Below are positions 49,401 to 62,450 of a DNA stretch of 64,000 nt, in pieces. The stretch spans positions 6,258,501 through 6,322,500 of the forward strand of contig NC_091103.1 of the NCBI RefSeq assembly GCF_024713975.1. The letters run 5' to 3'. The notes below the pieces were generated by a model. It ran no database searches. It worked only from the letters and a program-made list of their open reading frames with translations, and was not told where the DNA came from. The position numbers and the translations under genes were made by a program. Source of the DNA: Paralichthys olivaceus. Its lineage: Eukaryota > Chordata > Actinopteri > Pleuronectiformes > Paralichthyidae. Positions within the stretch are counted from its first letter, which is position 1. Each line of letters starts with the position of its first letter.

Positions 49401-52239
49401 ACCATTCATGCTTGTAACCTGAAGTTCTGGACCTGGTTATGGATATTTCATCACCCTAAACAAGCGGATTAGCTCCTCTGCTGGGCGGATATTTACTTTT
49501 GAATCCATTTCAAAGTGGTCTCAGACTTCTGAACGCCAAGGTGCATCTCTGACAAAACTCACCTTAACACGCTTCTTGCCAGTCTGTTGAAGGTACCAGG
49601 GGTCTGCTGAATCTTTGGCTGTGATGGGGAAAAATGGAAATACTAAGTAAATACAGAAAGGATGTGTTTATCTACACTTTAAGAGCTGGTTCAAAATTAC
49701 AAAGGTCAGCCCAATACTGTCTATAAATTATTATTTGAATGTATGGTGATAGGGTGTGGTATGGTGATAGTTTCCAAATTTTGAAATTGATGACTTGCTG
49801 CATAAAGAACTAAATCAAATCACTTTCATGCTCCAATTGTTAAATGATTCTAGTTGATGCAGCTGCAAGAACCCAAAAAATGGTCTCAGAGAAAGCTGGT
49901 GAGTGATTAAGACAAACTCACTCCTCAATTTCTGCGGTGGGTTGAGATGTCTGGCAACATCATCATCAACAAATTCAAAAAACAAAACTCTGGTGGCCTC
50001 CTTGTTTGGACTCTAATGATCACATTCAAACTGTTTGGTAAATACAGCTTGGTCTTCGCCACTGATTTCACCCATGATTGAAGATTTAAAGCCAAGGAGA
50101 TGCACAATTTACACATCATTGTCAATCTATTACTAACATCTACATTTTATCACCTTGATTTTCACAAAACACCAAACTTAAGTGTTTCAAGTGTATCCTC
50201 AGATCCCAGACAACCATTTACACAATAATCATCTGAGCTCCTATGTGTTTTCTTCACATTCCCATAAAGGAAATACTGGGAGCGCAAGGATGGGATCATC
50301 ACTGGACGGACACAGACAGACAAACTACAGACACAGACACACATTCCACTCACTCTCTTGCCCCCATATGTCGTAATATCCTCTGCTGGGGTAATTGTTG
50401 GCCTCTGTCACTGCCTTGTTGGCCCCTTTGACGACAGGCTTTCTGCTCAGCAGCCGTTTCTGCCTCCGTGGCACCACACCTTTGGCTGCAAGATGCTCAG
50501 CCTTCTGGGCAATGCGACGGAGTTTCTTGGCATTTGGTTGCTGATAGGCCAGCACACTGAGGGAGGAGGCAGATGAGATGAACAGTTGATTATGGAGGGC
50601 AGGACGATGTAAAGGAAACAGTATGAGATAAGATGGAAAGCTGTTGGCACAAGCTGCTTTCAGAAAAGACCTTCAGTGGGACTCCAGAGAACTGGGTCCG
50701 GACAACGCAGCAGGAGAATCTCCACTCAGATCCAACATATTATTTTTGGGCCTGTTTATCTAAAACCATCTACACTGTGGTGAGTGTTTGCATAACCTCA
50801 GATCTCAGGACACCATTCACACAATAGTCTCCTGAGCTCCAATGTGTTGTCTTCACATTCCCATGAAGGAAATACTAGGAGCGCAAGGATGAGATCATCA
50901 CCGGTCACACAAAGTTCTCAAACATTTAAGAAAACACAGTACAAACTGCAGTACTTTCATGTAACTACATATAAAACTTAAAGCTGACAATACAATTAAT
51001 TTAGACAAATCTGCAGATGCCTCATGGCAAACATAAAGTTATCTTTATTTTGTATTGTCCAATACAAATTAAACATAACAGTATTCATGTGATACCACTG
51101 CTCCCAGATACTAAACGACTACATTTGGAAAGAGAGAAAGAAAAACATTGGGTACTGACTCTTTCGGTGGTGGAACGAGGGAGTCGTGCTGCAGGATCAG
51201 GTCAATCCTCAGGGGACGTGATGTTTTTCCTTTCCTCTTCTTCCCCTCAACAGATTCTGGTACTTCACAGAAAAAAAACAGATTCATCACTAACAAGACT
51301 GAAAAAACCTACACATCTCTTTATCCAAGCATGTAAAGACACAATCCTAATGGTTAGTACAGGAGTTCATTTAAACCTATTCTACACTGGAAAACACATA
51401 TTTTTTGTTTCTGTTGGTCCCATTTAATCTATATGAGTTGCACACACTAATAGGAGATATTTACCTTTCTGTTCGACTTTCTTCGGTTCTCCGATATCCA
51501 AAAAGAACAAACTGTCATCTGACTTCTCAGACAGGAGACCACTGAAACACATACAGATCACATCATGTCACATTACACATATAACACCCCCAACAGTGCA
51601 GACACAATGAAATCAAAGGCGCAGAGCAGCACATTTACTTCGACGACTGAACATCATAATTCTTGCAAAAATACTTATAGTGGCGCTAAACTGAATCTCA
51701 ATGTGGACTCACTGAAGGTGTGGATTAAACTTCACAGTGTAGAGAAATCATCAGACACAACACCCCCAAGGATTACATGGACTTGGATTGTTTATTTTAA
51801 CTGGATGACTTAACTTTAGAGAAATCAAACATGTTCCTGGCTCCAGCTAGAGAGAAGCACCGTGTAGTTTGTGACGCTGTTTTAAAGGAATAAAGCAACA
51901 CGTCGTTAACTGTGTAACATCAGTGATATACAGAGAAACTCCGACACGAGTCCCGTGAGAGAGGTAGAGAGGAAACATTTAAATAGAATCGTTATGGTCA
52001 GAGTTTCCACATCACACCACAGTTAGCTGTTACCCTGTCGTCCTCTCCTGGTGCCTGACGTCGTCTAAAAACGACTCCACGTCATTTATGTCGCTGTATT
52101 TGTTCCAGTTCTTCTTTTTATTCCTGTTAACGCGTTTCCTCTTGAAGCCCAGCGACTCCGCGGAGTCCTTGGAAGTCTTTAAATTTAAAAAACCTGGCTG
52201 CGACGCCGCCACGCGTTTCACCCTCCTGGCGGACGCCAT
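46500..52239 (-). CDS. nop53: Ribosome biogenesis protein NOP53 (GLTSCR2), 12 exons, complete
   Basis: NOP53 is a nucleolar 60S assembly factor that in yeast recruits the Mtr4-exosome for pre-rRNA trimming; the mammalian form also interacts with PTEN and p53 pathways. Exons: 52239-52034, 51541-51465, 51262-51160, 50556-50354, 49618-49563, 49360-49265, 48792-48691, 48585-48421, 47700-47525, 47207-47141, 46744-46668, 46560-46500. All introns are GT-AG and phases agree, giving 462 residues. Landmarks: basic N-terminus with RNKKKNWNK, then FLDDVRHQERT (residues 57-67), PLRIDLIL, PNAKKLRR (the conserved exosome-recruiting region lies near here), GGSYNP, an acidic block in exon 8, and a very basic C-terminus ending KRAFKEIT. 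It aligns end to end with human NOP53 from memory. The start at 52,239 (AACATGG) is preferred over an in-frame ATG 14 codons upstream. Confidence 0.96.
48941..49090. repeat. Possible DNA-transposon fragment in nop53 intron 6
   Basis: The segment starts 'actagagatgcgctgatcag', close to terminal sequences common in fish hAT-like elements, and includes 'catctgcccatcacccaccc'. No matching opposite end was found, so this is a weak call. Confidence 0.3.
50195..50307 (-). ncRNA. C/D-box snoRNA in nop53 intron 4 (copy A)
   Basis: On the minus strand a C box GUGAUGA (50,302-50,296) and a D box CUGA (50,202-50,199) enclose about 104 nt. The flanks can pair as a short terminal stem (GUCC with GGAU). 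The inner sequence, including 'TCCTTGCGCTCC' and 'AGTATTTCCTT', matches a second copy in intron 3 with about 13 differences, while the surrounding intron sequence does not match. C/D snoRNAs guide 2'-O-methylation of rRNA or act in rRNA processing. In mammals the NOP53/GLTSCR2 gene hosts SNORD23, so this is probably its fish counterpart, but that identity was not checked. The rRNA target is not assigned. Confidence 0.75.
50793..50907 (-). ncRNA. C/D-box snoRNA in nop53 intron 3 (copy B)
   Basis: On the minus strand a C box GUGAUGA (50,901-50,895) and a D box CUGA (50,801-50,798) are flanked by UGACC and GGUUA, which pair as a terminal stem of five base pairs including one G-U. The stem differs from that of copy A, yet both can pair, as expected for a maintained structure. 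The host context (NOP53) fits SNORD23. The bases just upstream of the D box, where a guide would lie, differ between the copies, so the targets could differ. Confidence 0.78.
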
Positions 52240-52255
52240 GTTGAAAGAAGTGAAA

Positions 52256-52261
52256 CACGTG
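52256..52261. promoter_or_regulatory. E-box CACGTG next to the nop53 start
   Basis: A palindromic CACGTG lies 17 bp upstream of the nop53 start codon. Such E-boxes are bound by MYC/MAX and USF and are frequent at ribosome-biogenesis genes. It could be functional, but a single hexamer is weak evidence. Confidence 0.4.
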
Positions 52262-52635
52262 TCTTCTTCTTCAATGCTCATACGCTGGAGTGGAGGTGCG
52301 GGCGCCCCCCACAGGACCGACAGTGCATGTGTTGGAAGAGCTTTTTAAAAAAATCAAATATGAATATAAATATTAACTTTATGTGTTTCTGCTGTAGCCC
52401 AGCTTATGGGGCTATAATGACTGTTTGAGTTTAACAATGTGGAAGTTATATACTCATATATGTGACGTTCACAACAATAGCCAGCCTTGTTATGTAGATA
52501 TTTTATTTAATGATAATTAAATAATACAAATTTAAAATGTGAATACAGCGTTTAAAAGGCTGGATTGCACTTCACTTCACCTCCCTGACATGTCAGTGTT
52601 GTTGTTGAATTTTTCCATCTTAACAAAAATTGTAT

Positions 52636-52672
52636 TAAATAAAATAAAATAAAATAAAAAAATAAAAAATAA
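52636..52672. repeat. A-rich simple repeat (AAAAT type)
   Basis: Imperfect 'aaaat' units, between the head-to-head nop53 and H3.3 genes. Confidence 0.85.
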
Positions 52673-52849
52673 ACTAACAAAACTGTTAATAAACTGAGAA
52701 GAACTTGTCGTTACATGTGAGTGTGGTCACGTATTTGTTTATCATGTTGCAGCATGTTTGTAATATGTTTGTCCCAGATGCATCATGGGAAACGTGTCTC
52801 CTATTGCTCTCCTATGTACTTTTTCCTTTTTTTCTCCTCCCTTCGTTTT

Positions 52850-52926
52850 ATAGCGAGAACAACGCTTAAGAGACTCAAGAATAAAATCCCATTTTGCAGC
52901 TGCAATCTTTCACGAACTTTTCGCAG
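52850..52926 (+). other. Likely non-coding first exon of H3.3 gene 1
   Basis: The segment ends 'cacgaacttttcgcag' at a consensus donor GTAAGC (52,927). The acceptor before the coding exon ends at 53,824, giving an 898-bp 5' UTR intron. A pyrimidine-rich stretch (52,820-52,845) and a TATA-like 'ttttata' (52,846-52,852) lie just upstream. H3.3 gene 2 has a similar exon ending with 'ttctcacgac' and the same donor. The 5' end is a guess. Confidence 0.5.
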
Positions 52927-53471
52927 GTAAGCATCACCTTCTCGGTGAAACTCAAATCTATCATTCCGTGGTACAGTGGCTGTCGGATGGACGTGTTTTT
53001 GGTTTATTTTCGGTGAAAAAGAAAAACGCAGGGCAGTCGAGCTATTATCTGGCTGCTCGGGGAGTCAGGGACCTGAACAGCACTTGTGATCGGGTTGGAT
53101 TTGACTCGGTAATGCTCCTACAGTGAGGGGTCATCTGACAAAATATTGTTCGCCAATCGATCCCCTGACATGTCCCCTGTCATCTTCAAAAAGTAGATTC
53201 CACTTTCGTGCCGCGGTTTTTACAATCTTCCGTCGTTTTTATCGTCGCCCTCTTCGTTTCCTACAACGATTTTTCCTTCCCGTTTACATTCTTCTAGCCA
53301 GCAGCCAGCCATCAACTCCGGGTGCGCTGGTTTGCGCACACTGCGCAGCCGGTGTGGGCGGGGTCACGCGGTTTTCCTTCAAAATAGCTCATTCTGAATA
53401 AAAAATCGAGCCTCGTGAGCAGCCGGGGCGCGCTGTGCGAAGAAGCGAGCGAACCCACGTCCAGTGCGCAA

Positions 53472-53594
53472 GGGGCGGGGTGTGTGGACAAGTTGCCGCG
53501 CGGTGATTGGCTTAAAGGTTCACAATATCCCGCCCGACAAGCCCGTGCGCGGAATGTGATTGGTTTACATGATAAAGACCCGTGCTATGATTGG
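53472..53594 (+). promoter_or_regulatory. GC box and three inverted CCAAT boxes upstream of the H3.3 gene 1 coding exon
   Basis: GGGGCGGGG lies at 53,472-53,480, followed by GATTGG (inverted CCAAT) at 53,505, 53,558 and 53,589 in a CpG-richer segment. CCAAT/NF-Y and Sp1 sites are typical of replication-independent histone promoters. They sit downstream of the proposed non-coding exon, so either a second start site lies near 53,600-53,650 or the elements work from within the intron. Confidence 0.5.
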
Positions 53595-53828
53595 ATGCCT
53601 TTGCTGTCTGTTTTCTTTCAGTTATTGCATAAGCAACCCTCAATCTTGTTTTTAAAAATGAGGCTCCTGATTATTGTTTGTATTTACTTTGACTTAAAAG
53701 TAGAGTCAAGTTAGTGTGAAAGTTTTTTTTATTAAATACAAATGGAAAATGATATTGTAATCTTCACATTCTGAGCTAGTTTATGGTACAAAGCCTTTAA
53801 GTGCTGTTTGTTATGTATCCACAGGTGA

Positions 53829-54566
<738 letters not shown>

Positions 54567-55330
54567 GATGTTTCCTGGTTTATTATATGCTCTGTCCTCT
54601 TGTTCCTTCACCACTTTCATCCCTTCCTCTATTCTTAGTAGTTTGGTTTGAGGTTCTATATATATCATATGATTGTGATAACCGTAAAATGTGTGATCAT
54701 GTCTTCTTTGGTGCTACTAGTAGCAGAGTTTCCTTTGAGATATCTTCATAAATGTTTAAAACTTTGAATCACAATTACACTCCTCACTTCTCACTAGCTT
54801 GCTCACAGAAATGCCTTCTTATCTGTATGAGAAGGGTGTTTTTGCAAGCAAAGATTAGTGTAAAAAATGAAAGAAGCATTGCAAATTAGAGACATTCTCA
54901 TCTTTAGACGGACACATACATTGATATAATGGGTCTTTTTGATTTATTTTAATAGAAATTTGTTGTAAAAGTAGTGATTTCTCTTTTTTTCTACAATAAT
55001 GGTGTATTTCTACTGTTACTTGTTAATGTATCAAAACAGAAAAGTTGATTCTGGTTGTCAGTTAGAAACGTCATTGTGCTATGATGACACTGCATGGTTT
55101 GACAGATTACAAGCGGCATATATGTAGCAGACCTTTGTTGATCATGTTTTAATTTTCAGCCATTTTGTTATGTCCAGGTAATGTTTTGACTTTTGGTTCC
55201 TCTCTCAGGTTGATATGGTAACCTTTTTTTCTACTGTGTGTTTGATTTACGTTTTCAGTCATTTTTAAAGGCAAAAATATTTGTATCTTGGAATTCACTT
55301 ACAAACATAATAAACATACTTGTGGTTAAA
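54567..55330 (+). other. 3' UTR of H3.3 gene 1
   Basis: AT-rich sequence runs from the stop to an AATAAA at 55,309-55,314 ('cataataaacat'). It shares diverged blocks with the 3' region of gene 2, such as 'gtgctactagtagcagag' against 'gtgctctcagcagcagac' and 'ctctcaggttga' against 'tctcaggttga', so the two UTRs are homologous. It has no visible histone 3' stem-loop, as expected for a polyadenylated H3.3 message. Confidence 0.65.
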
Positions 55331-55636
55331 TGAGCTGTATGAGAGAATCTACATCTTGTCACTTTGGAGTCAAGGAAATCTTGATGAGGATTTTCACAGA
55401 ATCATGTTAGAAACACTTCGTCAAGAATTGGCAAATTAATAAATACATTTTAAGAAATATAGTCGCAGTTCTTACTCAGTCTTGTGCGTGTATTGTATAA
55501 ACTTCTATTCTTACACAGAGAACAAATTCTGCTAAAGAGGCCGTTACAACCCATGGAGTGAATAACATTTTAAAATAAGCATTACAGTCATGTTAGTTAC
55601 CGGTTTTTATTTCATTAATCTGAAAAGTAGTATTTT

Positions 55637-56070
55637 TAGATAGATAGATACTTTATTGATCCCGAAGGAAATTCAAGCATTCAGTGCGGTAACATACATT
55701 GAACATACATTAGACTTGACTTATGCATGAGAGTTAACTTATAACACAGTAACCATACGTAGAAATGGGCCTGAGATGAATGTAAATTTAAATGTGTACA
55801 GAGGAATTAAGGAAATTAAATTAAAATGAATTACACAATTGAAGCAAAATTAAACTTTTACAGAGAAATTAAACATTTGCATAGGATTTCAATATATACA
55901 GAGGAATTAAAAATGTGCGGGAATATAAAATATTTGCAGAAAATGTGCATAAATAAATATAGAGCTGTGTTAAGTTAACCCGTGCTAATCGTCTATACAC
56001 AAACTAGAAGGTAACTATAGAAATAAAAATGTTTTATACAACTATAAACTATATTAAAAATATAAAGTGA
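55637..56070. repeat. LINE 3'-end remnant (Rex1/CR1-like tail)
   Basis: The segment opens 'agatagatagatactttatt' and 'gatcccgaaggaaattcaag', the characteristic tail of many teleost CR1/Rex1-clade LINEs, then continues with AT-rich blocks such as 'tgtgcataaataaata'. No reverse transcriptase is present. It lies between the two H3.3 genes. Confidence 0.6.
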
Positions 56071-56699
56071 CCGTAGAAGAATGGGAGAAATGGGGATAAA
56101 GGACTGTGTGCTATTAAATTAGGCTGTAAACAGATGAATGAAATGATGCACTTTTATGCACTGGACTCACAATTTAGTGAAATTAAGTCTAATGATTTAA
56201 TTGCAGGTTTTGTTTGTAAATTAAGAATAATGTCTATTTTTAGCTGGGAAAAAAATGATCAATTTGAAAGAGATCGTTTAAAAGATATAAAGACACAAAT
56301 ACAATTTAAAAAAAATCCTAATCTACTTGTAATAATCGTGGCTCTCTGACAGTCTCGTCATTTTTCTGAAGTTTTCTATCTGCTACAGAAACTTACAGCA
56401 ACACATTTTTATTATTTCAAACCGTCTCTGACGCACCAAAAAAGTTTTGGGTAACTTATTACTTTCGGTTTAAGTCTGAAAGGTCAGTGTCGTATTGAAA
56501 GCAGGAAGCATAAATAAATAAATAAATAAAGCTGAGTATTTTCCAGGGAGCTGCTCACGATGTTCAGCAAATAGTTTTTTAAAATAATAAAACTTAACCT
56601 CGGTCCTGTTCAACCTGAGCTGAGCGGCTCATTCACAGAAACCCGACCACATTCATATGTTGTGAACACTGTTGCATTGTGGGGCCGGTGATTGACGCG

Positions 56700-56802
56700 G
56701 CGGCCATTTTCCCGCTGGACGCTGCTTCCCATTGTGGATACGAAGAAGAAAATAGAAAGAAGCGAAACATTTCTCACGACTCGCGCTCTCTGCCCCTCAC
56801 AG
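56700..56802 (+). other. Likely non-coding first exon of H3.3 gene 2
   Basis: The segment carries 'cggccatttt' (YY1-like, near 56,700) and 'ttctcacgac' and ends 'ctgcccctcacag' at a consensus donor GTAAGC (56,803). The acceptor before the coding exon ends at 57,858, giving a 1,056-bp 5' UTR intron that is CpG-rich in its first half. The 220-codon open frame crossing this interval is attributed to GC-rich composition. The 5' end is approximate. Confidence 0.5.
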
Positions 56803-57252
56803 GTAAGCGCCCCCCGCACGGGCCCCCGCGGCCGGGGGGGAACTTTAAGCGCTTCTGGTTTGAATGGTTGTGTTCACGGTCGCGTTCGGCGGAGAAAACC
56901 GTGTTATTTCGTCGTGTGTGGAAACAACAGACGCGGCTGTGGAATCGGGGAAACGCAGTCTCCTCTCTGTCATCAGCGGGGAACCGCTTTCAAATTATGC
57001 GCCGGTTTCAGCTCGGTGTTACGCGGCCGTGAGGGACCGTTCAGCCTCCCCGTGCACATGTACGAGTTCCCCGAAGTGTCCTCTGTCCCGTCCCGCTGTT
57101 CGCTGGAGTGCTGGGACAGCGGCTGTCCGGAGAACCGGGCTTGTTTATGTGCTGCTCCTCTGCTCGGGCTCTTTATCCCGTTCGCGCATCAAACCGCCGC
57201 CATCATCAGAACGCGGTGGGCGGATCCAGCAACAGTGGAGGGCAGCCGTAGA

Positions 57253-57332
57253 GCCCGCCCACAGTGTAAGACACCGCGTTCTGATTGGTGGGCGGGTTGT
57301 GTTTTTTGTTACGTGTCGGTCCAGCAGCCAAT
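57253..57332 (+). promoter_or_regulatory. CCAAT and GC boxes upstream of the H3.3 gene 2 coding exon
   Basis: GCCCGCCC at 57,253, GATTGG at 57,283, TGGGCGGG at 57,289 and CCAAT at 57,328 lie within 80 bp, with a 'tacgtg' CRE-like half-site between them. The layout parallels the GC/CCAAT cluster of gene 1 and again falls inside the proposed 5' UTR intron. Confidence 0.5.
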
Positions 57333-57544
57333 AGCAGCGTCGTTCTTCTTTGATTGACGCCTGTCAGTCTTACTGCGTTAGGGAATGTCTTGTATGTTTA
57401 CTTACTCCAAAAGTTAACTTTCTCCAAGTTACCTGCTCTAGTTTCCCACTCAGATTTGAAGAGGTTTTATAGAAAGTATCTCAGAATAAGAAGAAAAGTT
57501 CATCATGTGGTTAGTAGTCATTGTTTAGGAAGTGTCCACCTCAA

Positions 57545-57640
57545 TGGATAAAATAAAATAATCCTTTATTGGGGAAATTTGCGATATTTTCGCTCTAACC
57601 CTGGATTGCAGTGCAGCAGGTAATATCAAGACAGGATGTG
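57545..57640. repeat. Short LINE-tail remnant in the 5' UTR intron of H3.3 gene 2
   Basis: 'aataatcctttattgggga' and 'aatttgcgatattt' resemble the tail of the same kind of LINE as at 55,637. It is short and diverged. Confidence 0.4.
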
Positions 57641-57862
57641 AATGGTATGTCTCACCAAGAAAATACAGTAATGAATGCAACAGTGTTTATATATAAGCCT
57701 CCATGTGTACATTACTGGTACCAAAAAACAGGATTTCCTCCCCAGAGATATCACAATAGAGAAAGCACAATATCCTAAATCAGACGACTTATCTCTTGCC
57801 CATATGATGAGTTGAGCATATTGAACTTCATTTGTCGTTTCTCTTCAATCTTATTCAGGTGA

Positions 57863-58807
<945 letters not shown>

Positions 58808-60150
58808 ACGCACCTCCTCCTCCTCTTGGTCTTTAAACTTTTCACCCCCTCCTGTCCTTCCTTCACCCCCCTGTCTCTCCGTCCCTCCACCCTCACCTGC
58901 CCCAGCACCCCCTCTCCCTGTGTTAGTAGTGTGTAGAGGAAAACTGATTATATTATGGATAAATAAAGTGTATAGTCGTGTTTTTCTTAGTGCTCTCAGC
59001 AGCAGACTTCTAGGGTACTCTCTTTTTGTGCATGTACCAACTCTTTGGTGATGAGGTCTCCTCAAGCACATGTCTCCTTGTTTGCACTGTTTCTAATCTG
59101 ACTGTTGGGTAAAGGATGATTTGTGGAAAGAATGAGGGAGACAAAGAGAAGGGCTAGAACATTGCAAACAGGGGCAGACAGGAGAAGAGGACGGGTATTG
59201 TCTGCTGGGGGACTCTGGTCTCTTTTCCGCAGCAGGGTGCTAGAACAACTTACCTAGTCCTTTTCTCCTGCCTCCCATTCTCTGCCAGCCTCCACATGTA
59301 GAAATAAGAGTGTCAGTCTCTGCTCATGAAGGCAGAGGATGGACTTTCTGTTCCTGCATGTGTCTGCATGAGTGCCGGCTCTGATCACCACTGCGAATTG
59401 TATACAATCCATACAATACATTGATTTGCGATTACCATATTAATCACTGCTGTCATTTGTCATGTGAGGTCTCTTTTTCTTCCAAATAAGTTTCATTCAC
59501 AGGATTTTTTTCTTTTCAAACTGTGGATGACATGGAGATGGGGGGATGAATCAGACATTTAAAGAAATATTTTTTTCTACTGAAATGTGATGCTACTGAC
59601 TCGTTCTGGCACCAAAGTTTGATCCTATGTAGATGCTCTTTTCCTAACAAGCATTAAACCTCACCTGTTTTTGTGGTGTTCAAATTGGTTTCATCTAATT
59701 ATTTAAAGCCAAAGCTTGAGAGCTCAATGATGGTGTCAGATACTTTTTTAGTAGTGGCTCATTTTTTAACATAGGACCTTTTTATGGCAAAGGTCCATCA
59801 AGGTTTGTAATGGTCTCTAAAACCAAAAATTCTCAAAGTGTGAAAATTATTTTTTAAAAAGACAAAATAACTGATTCAAATGTATCGTAAATCAGTGTTA
59901 CATGAAAAATAGTAATTGTCTGTACAAGTCCCCCCTGTGCTTCAGTTTCTTTCCTCCGGATCATTTGATCATCTGTATACTGTTTCTCAGGTTGACTGGT
60001 CACCCTTTTAACTTAATTTTTAGTTTTTGCTCAATTTGATTTTCTTTTTTTTCCTTTTTTGAAACGTTGAGGATGATGTTTCAATTATACAATGTTTGTA
60101 ATTTCCAGATTTGTCATATAAGGTGGTAATAAATGGATGTTACACACACA
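58808..60150 (+). other. 3' UTR of H3.3 gene 2
   Basis: Two plausible polyadenylation signals are present: AATAAA at 58,962-58,967 (about 155 nt past the stop) and at about 60,128-60,133 ('ggtaataaatgg', about 1.3 kb past the stop). Blocks shared with the 3' UTR of gene 1 occur beyond the first signal, for example near 58,990 and 59,985, which argues that the longer UTR is the ancestral one. Confidence 0.55.
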
Positions 60151-60746
60151 CGCTCCCCTGTCTCATATTGTGTCGTATTGTGTTATAGTATTTACATTTC
60201 AATATGACCAAAGCTGGAACAAGGTCGTTCTATATATAGCTATCTATCAGAGTTTCTATATATCTATAAAATACATATATATATATAGAAACTCGGGTGG
60301 CCGTGGCCTCTCAGCAGTAACTAATGCAGCTGTCGTGGTACAGGTTCAGGAACAGTTTGAGGAACATGACAAAGAGTTCAAGTCTGATCAAGCGTCTACG
60401 AGATGTGCTGGAAAATCAAGTCTTATCAATGGATTCCTCACCTATTCTTTTTGAACCACTGAGCAAGACTATTTATCAAGTGTGCACATGTTGTCCCACC
60501 AGGAGGATAAACCACTCCCAGATCTTCAAACAGTGTATGAGTCACACACTTAACTTTACTACAACAGAGCTCCATCCATAGTTAGAGCTCCATTAATACA
60601 TGTCTGTATATTTTCAAAGCAGGCTCGAAACCTTCAGTGTATTGAGACTCACACTGACACCTCTTACACCACAAGATGGCAGCAAAACACTGTAAATTAC
60701 ACCTGGGATGTAGTGTGTTTCAATCCTGAGTAATGCAGTATATACA

Positions 60747-60810
<64 letters not shown>
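60747..60810. repeat. Compound (TA)n(TG)n microsatellite
   Basis: About 16 TA units run directly into about 16 TG units. Confidence 0.96.
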
Positions 60811-60812
<2 letters not shown>

Positions 60813-62396
60813 TTACACTCATATAACATACCTACTTTAGAACTTGCATTCTAAATTTAATTTGAACATTGACTCTACAGAGAAATACTTTACACAAACG
60901 TCTTTACCCATTGTCCTCTGCTTGTTGTAAAATTTGTTATGTACCTCTTCTTCTCTCTCACACAAACACACTCAGAGACACAATTAATATCCCTTTCTGG
61001 ACTGACATCATTCCCCTCATCAGTGTTTAATTTCATCCTTCTACTTCCTTGATTAAAAGGGATCAAGCCATGCCCTCAGCCATATTCATTACAATGAAAT
61101 CCACACACACACACATACACTTATTTTACCCATGTCACTGCGGCCTCAGCTATACTCATTACAATGAAACACACACATAGACAAACAAACATCTAATCAA
61201 ACAGCAGCCTTTAATCCTGTTGTTTTGAATGGGCGCTGCAGCTTCAGTGGTATGGACACACACACACACACACACTGATTGTCTCCAGTCACTTTACTAG
61301 GGTGATGACTCTCTCTCTTTCTCTTCATCCAGTCAAGTGTTTTGTAGATTGGGTTGTTGTTTGAATGTTTTTAATCAGAGTCACATATTCAAATCAATAG
61401 AGTCAATGTAGTGAAGGACGCCTCCAGTTCCGTCTCCCTCTGTGTTCTTTTAAATCAGTTCTAATCGAAATGTCATTCAGCACTGTTAAAGAAAAGTAAA
61501 TATTAGATTTATAATGTTTTTGGTTTAAATTTATATGGCTCCCAAAAAACAAATGTAATGGATCTGTATAAGATTGCTTATTTATACTGTGTTTATGTGT
61601 TTACATCTTACTGCTGATGTATTCAATAAATTGCTATTGCATCATTTAAACTAAATCTCTCTTTAGTACCGACCTTAAGAATTCCATTGTTGGACATGCT
61701 GTACTTCAGTCAGTGCCAAAACGCGGCACATTTCCCAGATTACTGTGAAAACTGGGCTCGCACAATTAACCAGATAATTATACATGAAATAATTTCATTC
61801 TTTGGATTAAAAGCTAATCTAACTGCAGGATTACATAGCGGAATATCAAAAGAACTGTTTCTTTCCCAGGGATTTGGAGTTGGATATTGGCGTGTGGGAC
61901 TAGAAGAGCCAGGCCTTTATTGTTCTCAATGAGCTTTAACAACAAAGAATTGTGATCAGTGGATTATCTTGTGTAAATTGAATGCATTTCTCACCAGGTC
62001 TTTGGTTTTTACAATCTTCACACGTGTTCACCTCAAAATGAGTCGAATAGGACAAAACAGGCCTGTGGTTTCTCTTTGTTGTAGATTATGATTCATCATC
62101 AAATTTACATCCTTTTTTTTTTTTGCAATTAATCCAGTGAATGCAACACGAGCCTCTCTAGTTTTTTTAAAATGTGCGTTGTATCATTCTTCATCAGAAA
62201 CATGGAGTCATGAAGTGAAGCAGCGTCATGTGAGCCTGAGATGATGTGCCCCCTCATGTGCAGTACTCTGCCCTAATTGCTGAGCATGTAATGGACCGTA
62301 CACGCCCATGCATAAAAATAAGTATGTGTATAGGTATTTTCTTTCCAATTGTATGTCTTTGTCCTTGTGTGTATGTGTGTATGTGTGTATGTATAT

Positions 62397-62398
<2 letters not shown>

Positions 62399-62449
<51 letters not shown>
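62399..62449. repeat. (GT)n microsatellite
   Basis: About 25 GT units, preceded by an interrupted TG/TATG stretch. Confidence 0.96.

Positions 62450-62450
<1 letters not shown>

Noticed and set aside
49381..49560. Further C/D snoRNA in nop53 intron 5
   Set aside because: A 'gggtgatgaa' C-box-like sequence is present on the minus strand, but no D box with a pairable terminal stem follows at a suitable distance.
56692..57357. 221-codon plus-strand open frame
   Set aside because: It lies in the CpG-rich 5' region of H3.3 gene 2, where stop codons are rare by composition; overlapping open frames occur in other frames and it crosses a likely splice donor.
60137..60581. Overlapping plus-strand open frames of 105 and 85 codons
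   Set aside because: No recognised domain, no splice sites that join to neighbours, and located just after the H3.3 gene 2 polyadenylation signal.
61687..61932. 81-codon plus-strand open frame
   Set aside because: Ordinary composition but no matching family known to me, no flanking gene structure.
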